Under the pieces are notes generated by a model, which was not told where the DNA came from, ran no database searches, and worked only from the letters and a program-made list of their open reading frames with translations. From Locusta migratoria (taxonomy: Eukaryota; Arthropoda; Insecta; Orthoptera; Acrididae), in assembly GCA_026315105.1 (NCBI GenBank), contig CM048751.1, positions 337,822,649 through 337,886,648 of the forward strand: a DNA stretch of 64,000 bases. The letters run 5' to 3'. The translations under genes were made by a program, and so were the position numbers. Below, piece by piece: positions 45,680 through 56,415 of the stretch. The stretch's first letter is position 1. Each line of letters starts with the position of its first letter.

Positions 45680-45960
45680 GCTACCAATCTCATTGGGTGT
45701 ATTCCAAAGTTTTACTCGTATGTCTATGGAAGATTTTCATTGGCTGCTGAGTAAATTGAGAGTAATATTTCCAAGCAGGACACGAACTACAGACGAGCAA
45801 TCTCTGCTGAAGAAAGACTTGCACTTGCGCTTCGGTTCTTAGCAACTGTAGGCAGCTAGGCTAGTCTATTTATTTCGCATCACCGTTGGGATTATTTCGT
45901 AGATAATTCCTAAAGTCTGCAGCGTAATATATGAAGTACTTAAAGGAGGAAAACAATTCA
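45680..45960 (+). pseudogene. Harbinger (HARBI1/ALP1-like) transposase remnant
   Basis: Plus strand reads RMSMEDFHWLLSKLRVIFPS, a frameshift, then ISAEERLALALRFLATVGS, a stop and SLFISHHR. The MT.EDF..LL..V.P and I..EERLA.TLRFLATG..Y.SL blocks open the Harbinger transposase domain. The catalytic DDE part is gone. Confidence 0.75.
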
Positions 45961-46456
45961 GTTCCAGTAAATGTTATTAACCCACTAATGTTTTCTAATA
46001 GGTACAATAAAAGTTTTAAAAATGTTCTTTGAAGTTATAGTAAATTCACAATGAACGTAATTTTCAACATGATTAAATTTTACTTACGTTGTGTGCCAAT
46101 GCTGGCAACGAAACTTTTGATAGAGTAGTAAAAGCATTAATTATAAAAGGTATGTTTGGGTTATTCCTTTACTTAATATGATTGCGTTTCAAAAGGCCAT
46201 TCACCAGTAGTTGCCAATACTAACATACACGTGTGATTTAACAAGTTTAACGACAATTGTTCTTTCATTCTTTTTGTAATAGTCGAAAGATGCTCATTCT
46301 TGGCAACACACATCATCTAAAAATGTTTACTAACATGAGCCGTGTAGTTTTAAGGGGTAGTGAAATGTGAAAATACACAAAATAGTTTCTGCTGCATGAA
46401 TGCAACAAATGTGACATGTATAGTATCACGCCGATTTCGTTCCACGCATCCGTTTT

Positions 46457-46679
46457 TGTTGGTTTATATATCACAGCAAAATATGTTGAAATACTAATTT
46501 AGGAACATGTATTTTATTTAATTCATGTGTTACCATCAATTCAACATACATATATACAAAATACTCACGGAACATATAACAGAGACCACAGAACATTTAT
46601 ATCAACCATGGAATGTATATACACATTAGTTCACTTCACTGTGCACAGAGCAAATATTTTGTTCACCAAAATACCAACA
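46457..46679 (-). repeat. Copia 3' LTR
   Basis: TGTTGG..CCAACA, 223 bp; 3' relative to the minus-strand coding direction. Confidence 0.97.
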
Positions 46680-46692
46680 CCTCCCCTTGAAC
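46680..46692 (-). other. Copia polypurine tract
   Basis: Minus strand AAGGGGAGG directly before the 3' LTR; start site for plus-strand DNA synthesis. Confidence 0.8.
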
Positions 46693-46735
46693 AAATATTT
46701 GAACACTGCATTATCTTGTAGCACTGCATAAAACT

Positions 46736-48491
46736 TCATGTTAAACCATATAATGTCACCAATTTCTTGAATTTCTCCTTACTAAGAGGTTTGGTCAGCA
46801 AATCAGAAAGCATATCCTCTGTGCATAGATAATTAATAATAATATGCTTCTCTTTTTCGTGATATCTGATAAAATGATGCCTAATATCAATATGCTTGGA
46901 ACGCACACTTGTTATCTGATTCTGTGCTAACTTGATAGCACCCATGTTGTCACAAAATACTTTGGTTGGCTTCATGATTGTATATGGCTCGATTTCACTT
47001 ATCAGAGTCCTTAGCCATAACACTTCTTGTATGGTGGAAGACAATGCCATATACTCAGCCTCAACAGTACTCAAAGCCACTGTTCTTTGTCTCTTGCAGG
47101 ACCAGGAGATTAATCCTCCCATCAATTTGAAACAGCTACCTGTAATAGAATGTCTGTTATGCAGTTCATTACCCCAGTCAGCATCACTATAACATTCAAG
47201 CTCCCAGTTTCCTGTCTTGTGATAATTTAATTTGTAATCAGCAGTGCCTTTTAAATATCTAAATATCCTTTTAACAGCAGCCCAGTGTTTAGTTCTAGGA
47301 TCTTTATTAAATTTGCTCACAGTATTTGTAGCAAAGGCAATGTCTGGCCTCGAAGTTTGAGCTAAATATAAAAGACTTCCCACTGCCTCCAAATAAGGTG
47401 TTTTCTCATCACACAATTTATCTTCTTCTGTTATTGACAACTTTACACCCTGTTCCATAGGTGTGGAAACTGCTTTACAATCATTCATGCCAAATTTTTC
47501 CAGTATTCTCTTTGTGTACACTGACTGATCAATTGACAATTCTTTCCCATTGTTATTTCTTAGAATTTTCATCCCAAGATATTGTTTCACTTCACCTAAA
47601 TCATGCAAATCAAAATCAGACTGAAGTTGTTTCTTGAAGTTTTTCATTTAATCTTCACTTTTTGTTAAAATAAAAATATCATCAACCCATACAGCCACAA
47701 TGATAGTTTCATTTCCATCTCTTCTGTAATATAGACCAGGATCAGCTACTGATTGACTCATGTCCATTTTTGTCTAGGATTTATGTAAGCACTGATTCCA
47801 ACAATATCCACTCTGTTTAAGACCATACATACTCTTTTTTAGGCGCCAAATTTTATTCTTTTCTTGAGGAATTTTCTTGGCTTCCTCTGGTGGAATCACA
47901 AAAATTTCTTCTTCCAATTCTCCATTGAGATATGCAGTCTTTACATCCATGTGGTGGATTAACAAATTTTCTTTTACAGCAAAAGATAGAAGATATCTTA
48001 AAGAGGCATATTTCACTACAGGTGAAAATGTTTCTTTATAGTCTATTCCCTCTTTCTGAGAACAACCTTTTACCACCAAACGAGCTTTAAATTTAGGTAC
48101 TGCTTCTTCAGGGTTTTTAATTATGAAGATCCATCTCACTCGTAATGGTTTCTTTCTTTGTGGTCTATCAACCCATTCATAAGTATCATTCTTGGAAAAA
48201 GACTGCAATTCCTTTTCTATTGCTTTCTTCCAATCATCTGCATTTGGACTGGCCAAGGCTTCTTCTTCTTGTCAGAGGTTCATTGTTGAATGTTTGAGCA
48301 GCCATATAAGTCTTATAATCTGGGTACAACTTGGGTTTTATAATACACGATGAACGCCGTAAATTAATGTGCTCTGCCACTGGAGTTTCTTGAATCTCAT
48401 CATCTGTTTCATTTTCAATAAACATATCAGAATTATCCTGACAAGCTTTTTCTTCTGTAGTTTCTAAAGTTACTTGCATATTCTTGAACAC
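46736..48491 (-). pseudogene. Copia reverse transcriptase and RNase H
   Basis: Linker (SSCIIKPKLYPDYKTYMAAQ), then RT: MASPNADDWKKAIEKELQSF, KPLRVRWIFIIK, KARLVVKGCSQKEGIDYKET, HHMDVKTAYLNGELEEEIF, KSMYGLKQSGYCWNQ, a TAG (47773-47771), WVDDIFILTK (YVDD motif), a TAA (47650-47648), then MKNFKKQLQSDFDLHDLGEV and YLAQTSRPDIAFA. RNase H: CYSDADWG, ALSTVEAEYMAL, FCDNMGAIKLAQN and RSKHIDIRHHFIR. Frame changes at about 48485 and 48250 and the two stops disable it. Ends at 46736, 57 bp before the 3' LTR. Confidence 0.92.
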
Positions 48492-49733
48492 TTTCTTCGT
48501 TATTGATATCTAAACATTTATTTTCAGTTTTTATTTCATTTTCACTTGATTCTAAAAATACCACATCTCTGCTAGTTATTACCCTTTTGTTTTTTGCATT
48601 TATAAATCTGTAACCTTTGGAATCTTCACAATATCCAATGAAAATATATTTTTCAGATTTGGAGTCCCATTTTCTTCTAAGTTTGTCTGGAGTTTTTACA
48701 ATGGCCTTACATTCAAAAATTCTTAAATGATTTAAATCAGGTTTGTTTCCAGTCCAAACTTCATATGGAGTCTCCTGTGGTATAGCTTTAGTAGGTGATC
48801 TGTTGTTTAGATACACTGCAGTTGATACTGCTTCTGCCCAATAGCTTTTTGGTAATCCTGCATTTTTTATTTCATTTTCACTTGATTCTAAAAATACCAC
48901 ATCTCTGCTAGTTATTACCCTTTTGTTTTTTGCATTTATAAATCTGTAACCTTTGGAATCTTCACAATATCCAATGAAAATATATTTTTCAGATTTGGAG
49001 TCCCATTTTCTTCTAAGTTTGTCTGGAGTTTTTACAATGGCCTTACATTCAAAAATTCTTAAATGATTTAAATCAGGTTTGTTTCCAGTCCAAACTTCAT
49101 ATGGAGTCTCCTGTGGTATAGCTTTAGTAGGTGATCTGTTGTTTAGATACACTGCAGTTGATACTGCTTCTGCCCAATAGCTTTTTGGTAATCCTGCATC
49201 CTGTAACATGCTTCTTGCTTTTTCTATAATTGTTCTGTTAGCCCGCTCCGCTACTCCATTTTGGGCAGGACTATAACGAATTGTAGATTGATGCTTGATC
49301 CCAAGTTCACTTGACTGATGCCTAAACTGGTTATTTACATATTCAGTAGCATTGTCTGATCTGAGAACTTTTATCTTCTTACCAGTCTCTCTTTCAACCC
49401 TAGCACAAAAACTAGCAAATATCTCATTCACTTTGCCCTTGGTTCTAAGAAAATATACATGTGTAAATCTTGAAAAGTCATCAATGAAGGTTAGAAAATA
49501 ATGACTACCCCCTATAGATTCCTCTTCCATAGGCCCACAGAGATCTGTGTGTATTAGTTGCAAAAGCTCAGTAGACCTACTTTTACTTGTTTTAAAAGGT
49601 AATCTGGCTTGTTTACCTTGCATGCATATTTCGCAAGGAGAGTTACAACTCTTACAATCCTTTACCCCTGTACTCATATCTTTTAACAAAACCATACTCT
49701 TCCTATTAAGATGTCCTAATCTCCGATGCCATA
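48433..49733 (-). pseudogene. Copia integrase with a 112-residue tandem duplication
   Basis: Zinc motif H..H..C..C (LWHRRLGHLN ... CEICMQGKQ), then the catalytic blocks LIHTDLCGP, FIDDFSRF, VLRSDNATEYVN and QNGVAERANRTIIEK with DDE residues in place. After the core, the segment from NAGLPKSYWAEAV to ESSENEIK is present twice in tandem, 336 bp per copy (about 48535-48870 and 48871-49206), in frame and apparently identical. The duplication lies in the C-terminal region. The frame then shifts near 48485. Confidence 0.92.
48535..49206 (-). repeat. 336-bp tandem duplication in Copia integrase
   Basis: Two adjacent direct copies offset by exactly 336 bp. 336 is divisible by three, so the reading frame passes through both. 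Confidence 0.93.
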
Positions 49734-50915
49734 AAAAAAAATTTTTCCCGAATATACTGGGTAACTATTTCTAACTTGCAAAACATTTAATTTATAAATA
49801 CCTCTTTCTTTACTTGCTGTAGCTATCACATTGCCACTGCAATCAATTATTTCTGCACCACTGGAATCAAAAATAACTTTGTTGCCTTTATTCACTATTT
49901 CACTTACTGAAAGCAAGTTTGTAGCAATATTCTTCACGTAATGTACATTGTGCACTGTAATATCTTGTGATTCACCTTTGACATTCAAATTGAAATTTAT
50001 TTTTCCTACTAGTTCACACTGTAATTGAGAACCATCCACTGTTGAAATGCCAACATGAGTTTTAGGAGAAACATCATATAAAATTGATTGATCTTTTGTA
50101 ATATGCATAGATGCCCCAGAATCCAGATACCAATCTGCACTTTTATCTTCAATTTTATCATGAGAATAAAATGCAGTAAGTGCCTTACCTTTATTAGTTG
50201 CCTTCCTTTCTGGATCCTTAACTGTACTTGTCTTTTCCATGCACTGTGATGCAAAATGGCCCTTTCTTTGACACTTATAACATCGAATAGGCTGCTTCTT
50301 TTTGTATTTTGAATACAAAGCCATTTCCTTGTACTGAAAAGGATGTTCTTGTACATTCTTAACATCTTGCAATATTTTTACTTTCACACTGTCACCGGTA
50401 ATTGGTATTCCTGAACTCTCTAGACCCATTATCATTGGTGAATACTTATCAGGGAGTCCTGCTAACAGCAAGGTACCAATCCATTCTTCAGCAATATCAA
50501 AACCTATATTTCTTAGGCGATTCGAAGTGGAGATGATTTTGTTTACATACTCATCCACAGTTTTACATTCATTTAAACGTGTAGTGATGAGCTCTCTCAG
50601 CAAACCCACCTTCCTGGTCAGCCCACCATCTTCGAATGCTCTTCTTAGATTTTCCCATACTTCCTTTGCTGTGCTAGCCTTTTCTATATGTGCATAATTT
50701 ACAGGATCAACTAGAAGAATTAATTTGGACTTTGCTTTACGATCCTTCTTCTGGAAATCTGTATCTGTGGATTTTAATGTTCCATCAATAACACTCCAGA
50801 GCTCATCTAACTGCAGATAAACTTCTACTGCAAATTTCCAAGTAGCATAATTCTCTCGACCCATAAGCTTCTCAATCTGTGGTATCTGGGCAGTGGACAT
50901 TTTGCACAGTTTCAA
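49700..50915 (-). pseudogene. Copia gag and protease
   Basis: Gag with the UBN2-like capsid region (MGRENYATWKFAVEVYL, LLAGLPDKYSPMI), a CCHC knuckle CYKCQRKGHFASQC at about residue 214, and the aspartic protease site WYLDSGASMHIT. The likely start is the Met before STAQIPQIEKLMG at 50900. The frame is open to 49716, where an A9/T5 run (49733-49745) shifts it out of the frame for the integrase; LWHRRLGHLNRK continues in the next frame. Apart from this shift the gag-protease part is intact. Confidence 0.9.
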
Positions 50916-50999
50916 TATAATTACTGAAAATTATTACCGTACTGGCATCAAACACTAACATTTTCTACCATTCACTGGTTAAACGTATTTTTAAGTAAA

Positions 51000-51018
51000 C
51001 CACTCTGGGCCCATAACC
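51000..51018 (-). other. Copia primer-binding site
   Basis: On the minus strand the sequence just inside the 5' LTR is GGTTATGGGCCCAGAGTGG, which matches the interior of initiator tRNA-Met used as a half-tRNA primer by many Copia elements. Confidence 0.8.
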
Positions 51019-51241
51019 TGTTGGTTTATATATCACAGCAAAATATGTTGAAATACTAATTTAGGAACATGTATTTTATTTAATTCATGTGTTCCCATCC
51101 ATTCAACATACACATATACAAAATACTCACAGAACATATAACAGAGACCACAGAACATTTATATCAACCATGGAATGTATATACACATTAGTTCACTTCA
51201 CTGTGCACAGAGAAAATATTTTGTTCACCAAAATACCAACA
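51019..51241 (-). repeat. Copia 5' LTR
   Basis: Partner of the left LTR, same length, five substitutions. Confidence 0.97.
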
Positions 51242-51639
51242 GTTTTTTTTATTTAAAATTGTAAAATAAGGGTCTCTCGGGTCCCACAAACACCTCCTCG
51301 ACCTATATTGTTCCATTAGTAATAAAACATATTCATCACTTCACTCCCTATTTCTCCATACAAGCTTAAACCTTTCTTCGCGTACGAAAACAAATGACGT
51401 CGGAAGCCAATGCTCTCTGTGTCGTTTACACCACGCGAGCGCCGAAGCGGAGAGAACGCGAACTTCCCTTTGATGATTCGCTGTTCGCTCCAAGACCGAC
51501 AACCGATGGATCACGAGCGAACACTTGCGAATGTCGAACGAACATTGCTCGCGGACCATTCACACCAAAGAGAATCCTCTGTTCGCTGATGCTCGTTCGC
51601 TACGTTCGCTTCGGTGTAAACGTACCTTAAGAGTAACAG

Positions 51640-52831
51640 AAATAAGCATGATATTCACAGCATTAGATTACACTTTGAGTCCGATATTTTTCTTGAAATA
51701 ACAAATCACTTTGTAAGGGAGGATGACTTTGATGCATAAAAGAGAAGTAGCTGATTCAGGAAAGTGGTATCCCATAGACACAAATTTCTTCATAAGTACT
51801 ATTCTCTCACAGTCATATTTAGGGCATTTGAACAAAATGTGATTTACATCAGCTTCCAATTCTTGGTCACAATCACAAATTGGAGAATCATATATTTTTA
51901 TTCTTGTAGCTGCAGAGGAAAAGAACGACGATTGAATCTCATGATTGTAAATATTACTGAACGATTAAGATGAGTTTTTGTGAACCGTGGCTTTGAGGGA
52001 ATTTTGGATTGTAAAATAGAATAGTATCGACCTTTCGTTTGCTGTGATATATTCCACAAATCTTACCATTGATCTATTGCATCACGCTAAACTTCTCGAA
52101 GAAAGTGCGTACTGGGTAATAGCAGATCCAGGACAGTAGGCATATTTGCTGCTTGTCTCGCTATTGAGTCTGCTTCTTCATTTTAATGAATTCCAGCATG
52201 CAAAGGCACCCACAACATTTGAATTATGTAGTGGCGCCTCTGAATATTACGGTTACACTCAACAGCTATATCCAATACACATTGATTTATAGTTCTGGCC
52301 CATCTCTGGTGTTGTAGACAAGTGAGGACGCTTTGAGAGTCAGAAAGGGTTAAAATCTTGGGAAATTCTGTAGAAGATATAAATTTTAGTGCTTCCAAAA
52401 TTGTCACTGTCTCCGCTGTAAATATAGATGTCAATTTGGGTGGTCTGAAATATTTCCAAAACTGTATCTGACGGCAAAGAAAAGCACACACAGCAAATTC
52501 TTCTTATGGAATATTAGAACCATCGGTATAAATAAAAAAATAATTCAATTGATTTTTAATGATATTATTGTATCTGTCACTAGGGTTACAACCTTTCAGG
52601 TAAGTCGTGTTAAAATAATATACTGGTATTTCGTTGTCGACTGTGACAAGATCATATTCAAAAATAGGTAATTTTGATGAACATCTTATAGAACATATGA
52701 AAGGAAACCATGTATGGTAGCAATGGCTGAAGGAGAAGGTTGCGTTCCATATTCTATAGATACAATCTCTACTTCCATATATCGAACTGTCCATGCAGGA
52801 ATATAAAACTTATCTGCCAATATTCGTCGTC
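51640..52831 (-). mobile_element. LINE 3' region with RNase H (I-type, different family)
   Basis: Minus strand: end of reverse transcriptase region (FIYTDGSNIP at about 52525-52495 begins RNase H), AETVTILEALKFI, LTLSDSQSVLTCL, LWVPLHAGIH with a stop, NEEADSIARQA, then a terminal zinc motif CD-CDQELEADVNHILFKC and PKYDCERIVLMKK. TDGS, E, D and the H..NE.AD block are the RNase H signature of I-group LINEs. Frames are mostly open. Right edge meets the Harbinger-like end at 52832. Confidence 0.8.
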
Positions 52832-54806
52832 TAAAGGCCCCTACACACGGTCTGATTTGCTGGAACTAATTTATCGGCGGTCTGATAAATCGAACATGTG
52901 GAGGCGTTTCCCGTCCAACTTCGGTCAGGCCTGGCCGTCCGATATCCGAAACGTACAACACTCCACCTGACAAATTGTGCGTGTGTAGCAATACCCGCCC
53001 AATTTCCTGCCTGCGATCGACTGCTGTCTGCATAGCGAACACGTGAAAACAACACGATACCAAAGAACAGAGATGGCTGCAATCGCTGCGTGCACATGAT
53101 TGGAACCAAGCCCCTACCACAAAGTAGCAGAGAAGCGAGGCAACTGTCCCCCAACTGAAGCAGCTGATAGCCGTCATTTGCAGGGATGATTCCTAGTACT
53201 GGGGCTCTGATTTGAAGTATATGAGATGCAACAAGTGCAAAATGAAGCACAGAATAAACACATGCATGTTTAAATAAAATTACTGTATATTGGAGTGTTT
53301 TTAAAAAGTATTCTTATTAAATAAAGTTTTCTCATTCACAAAGTACGTCTGCATAGAGACAAGAAATTTAAGAATGTAAGGCTGTTTTCTGACAATGTGG
53401 AGCGATTTTGCATTGAGTTACTTGCATAAGATGATTCCATGGAACTTGCAAAGCAACAGAGAGTTCGATTATTAATTAGTTCACATAATTTTCTGTCAGG
53501 ACCTGTTTATTTTTTGCCGACTACTCAGTACGTTTTGCACGCTTATTTTTGTACAGCACAATTTTGTCTACATTCCTTTCCACATTAAACAGAATTTTTC
53601 TTTCAACATCCACGAATTTGGGTATGAATAATTGTAATAACCCATATAACTTTAAATATGCATTTATTCACATATTACTTTTTAACAGAGATAATACCTC
53701 TCAAAGTGGCTGAGTATGCAACATTCGATGAAATATTTGACCATTTACGATGTACAGTTACCAACTGTTAAGTGTCTAAAAGCAGTTATTTGACTTGCCA
53801 CTGCAAAATTCAACTAACAGAAACAAGTCAGTCAAGATCGCAATTTATTTTATTTCACTGTTAACACGTTTTGGTCTCTTACATGACCATCATCAGACTG
53901 CAACTGTAATGATACATAATATATTATGAGAGGAATAAATTATTTTTAAATTGAGTATTTAAAATAAGAGTAAAATATACCTGTAATGTTGGCCACCAGT
54001 TGTTTATAGCTGGAGCTGACTGCTGGAGATGTAGGTGCAGTCATTCTTTAAATACTCTAAGCTCCAACTTAAATATTGGCCAATCAGGTATAAGCTCTAA
54101 AGGAAGTTATACAACAATGGATTTCAAAATGCAAAAAAATCAAATCACTGTATACTGTATAGAACAGTTAATCAGGTAGAAAATGTAAACAGATTCAAAA
54201 GTACATTATATATGGTCATATAAAAGACATGTAGCATATGGAAACATACAAAACCATGTTACAGCTTTGTTAGGATTTGAAAAACAGAAATTGGAGGTAC
54301 TATTTTACCATTGTCAGATTATAAAATAAAATATTATTGTCATTATGTCAGAACTGAAGTAACCACCAGTTTTGCTGCTACATATGAATGTATTACATCA
54401 CTAATAAAATAGTTTTTAAAGAAGTATTGGGATTTCAGGGTCCTTGCCTTAAAACTAAGAGCCAGATGAAATAAAATATATGCCACCGTTATAAGACACA
54501 CCAGTAATTATGTACCTTGTCAGTAATTATGTGCCTTATAACTATGGCATATATTTTATTTTATCCAGCTCTTAGTTTTAAGGCAAAGGGCATGAGAAAC
54601 CAATACTTAATAAAAACTATTTTATTTCAGATATAATACATTCATATGTAGCAGCAAAACTGGTGGTTACTTTAGTTCTGACATAATGACAATAATATTT
54701 TAATTTATAATCTGACAATGGTAAAATCGTATCTCTGATTTTGTTTTTCAAATCATAACAAAACCATAACATGGTTTTCTGTTTTCATATGCTACATATA
54801 TCTTTT

Positions 54807-55175
54807 ATGTTGTTGTTGTGATCTTCAGTCCGGAGATTGGTTTGATGCAGCTCTCCACCCTACTCTATCCTGAGCAAGTCTCTTCATATCCTCATAAGAC
54901 CTGCAATGTACATCCAGCTGAATCCGCCTACAGTATCCATCTCTTGGTCTCCTCCTGGGATTTTTACCCCACACAGTTCCCATCAACACTAAATTCACGT
55001 TTCCTTGATGTCTAAGCATGTGTCCTACCAATAGATCCCTTCTTTTAGTCAAGGTATGCCAGAAATTCCTTTTCTCCCCAATTTTGTTCAGTACTTCTTC
55101 ATTAGTTACACGATCCACCCAGCTAATCTTCAGCATTCTTCTGTAGCACCACATTTCAAAAGCATATCCGTTTAC
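54807..55175 (-). mobile_element. Endonuclease-reverse transcriptase LINE, 3' fragment in P4
   Basis: Minus-strand 3' end: TTGTTGTTGTGATCTTCAGT at the left, encoding on the minus strand EMWCYRRMLKISWVDRVTNE, RNFWHTLTKRRDLLVGHMLR, RRPRDGYCRRIQLDVHCRSY and RVGWRAASNQS. Continuous open frame here. It lies inside the right arm of P4 and is 5' truncated. Confidence 0.85.
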
Positions 55176-55418
55176 ATTTTCTGCCTGATTAACCATTCTA
55201 TAAAATGATTTCATGTGTTGCATATTGAAATACATTGTTATATAACTTCCATTAGAACTTATACCTGATTGGCCAACATTTAAATTACAGGGAGGAGCTT
55301 ACAGTATATAAAGAATGACTGCACCAACATCTCCAGCAGTCAACATTAAGCCTTTAGGCAACTCCAGCTATAAACAACTGGTGGCCAACATTACATGTAT
55401 ATTTTACTCTTATTTTAA

Positions 55419-56021
55419 TATTATAGAAGGAGACCTTCTAGGTGGGAAAATGGTATAAAATAAAGATTTTTGACTTACCTAAAGTACAGGCTTGTCGATA
55501 GAAACACGAAACACACAACTATTCGAGCTTTCGCCACCAGTGGTGGCTTCTTCGGGAAAAAGAGGGAGGAAGGAGAGGAGAAAGGGAAGGATACGGGTTT
55601 TAAGGAAGTGGAAAAGGAGCCATTCCAATCCCAGGAGTGGAAGGACTTACCTTAGGGGACAAAAAGGAAGGTAAACAAATACACACACGCTCATACATAT
55701 CCACATCCAAACACACCTAGGCAGACATTTGTAGGTTTCTACAAATGTCTGCCTAGGTGTGTTTGGATGTGGATATGTGTGAGTGTGTGTGTATTTGTTT
55801 ACCTTCCTTTTTGTCCCCTAAGGTAAGTCCTTCCACTCCTGGGATTGGAATGGCTCCTTTTCCACTTCCTTAAAACCCGTATCCTTCCCTTTCTCCTCTC
55901 CTTCCTCCCTCTTTTTCCCGAAGAAGCCACCACTGGTGGCGAAAGCTCGAATAGTTGTGTGTTTCGTGTTTCTATCGACAAGCCTGTACTTTAGGTAAGT
56001 CAAAAATCTTTATTTTATACC
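55419..56021. repeat. Near-perfect palindromic element P3 with 15-bp target duplication
   Basis: Flanked by TTACTCTTATTTTAA on both sides (55404-55418 and 56022-56036). Arms 55452-55735 and 55740-56021 are nearly identical; a 183-bp open frame translates to the same 61 residues from each arm on opposite strands. Each arm holds CCGAAGA, hairpin GCCACC-ACT-GGTGGC and GAAA reading outward (right arm 55918-55944). A retrotransposon-like target duplication and identical arms indicate a recent insertion of an inverted dimer. Confidence 0.88.
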
Positions 56022-56218
56022 TTACTCTTATTTTAAATACTCAATTTAGAAATAATTTATCCCTCTAATAATATATTATATATCATTACAGTAGTGGTGT
56101 GATGATGGTCATGTTAGTGACAAACCGGTTACCAGTGAAATAAAATAAATTGCAATCTTGACTGCTTGTTATTGTTAGTTGAATTAATAATTGCAAATAA
56201 GAACACTAATCCATAATG

Positions 56219-56415
56219 TTCGCCGCGATGGAGTAGCTGAGTGGTCTAAAGCGTCTCGCTGCGGAGTGCATGGTTGCTCGCCATGGAGGTTCGAGTCCTC
56301 CCTGGGAAATGGGTGTATGTGTTGTCCTTAGGTTAGTTTACCTAGGTTTAAGTAGTTTGTAAGCCACGGACTGATGACCACACAGTTTGGTCCAATAGAG
56401 TTACAAACATTTGAA
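56219..56415 (+). mobile_element. tRNA-derived SINE, copy 3
   Basis: Plus strand: TAGCTGAGTGGTCTAAAGCG (A box), GGAGGTTCGAGTCCTCC (B box), then GTGTATGTGTTGTCCTTAGG and GACTGATGACC, ending ACAAACATTTGAACA. The head resembles a Leu/Ser-type tRNA with a long variable arm. Pol III boxes intact by eye. Confidence 0.87.

Larger units (their letters stand above)
46457..51241 (-). mobile_element. Ty1/Copia LTR retrotransposon (4785 bp)
   Basis: Two 223-bp LTRs (46457-46679, 51019-51241) begin TGTTGG and end CCAACA, with a 5-bp target duplication GTTTT on both sides (46452-46456, 51242-51246). Coding strand is minus, so the 5' LTR is on the right. Primer site and polypurine tract are present. Domain order gag, protease, integrase, reverse transcriptase, RNase H is that of Copia. 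The LTRs differ at 5 of 223 positions by eye, so insertion is fairly recent, yet pol carries frameshifts, stops and an internal duplication. Confidence 0.97.
45252..51631 (+). mobile_element. PIF/Harbinger-type DNA transposon, split by a Copia insertion
   Basis: Inverted ends TACGTTTACACCG (left, about 45259) and CGGTGTAAACGTA (right, about 51612-51624), both flanked by CCTTAAG, with subterminal CGAACG-rich sequence on each side. Harbinger elements duplicate a TTA/TAA; that triplet lies within the shared flank, so the exact border is ambiguous. Inside, a Harbinger-type transposase remnant is at 45680-45960. Without the 4.8-kb Copia insertion the element is about 1.6 kb. It sits about 470 bp upstream of the GABPA-like start codon. 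Confidence 0.75.
53815..56190. repeat. Giant interrupted palindrome P4 (about 700-bp arms)
   Basis: The left arm 53815-54512 is matched in inverse orientation by 54513-54806, 55176-55418 and 56022-56190. Removing two insertions (LINE fragment 54807-55175, palindrome P3 55419-56021) restores one continuous right arm. The outer ends carry a hammerhead-like signature reading outward: CTGATGA, a TGGTC..GACCA hairpin and an A-rich box (left, complement of 53896-53866), and TGATGATGGTC..GTGACAAAC (right, 56100-56126). The arm sequence CAACTGGTGGCCAACATTAC is shared. The centre is near 54513, at a short ATTATGT repeat. Confidence 0.8.

Noticed and set aside
55470..56003. Two identical 61-residue proteins on opposite strands
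   Set aside because: They come from the two arms of palindrome P3, not from genes.
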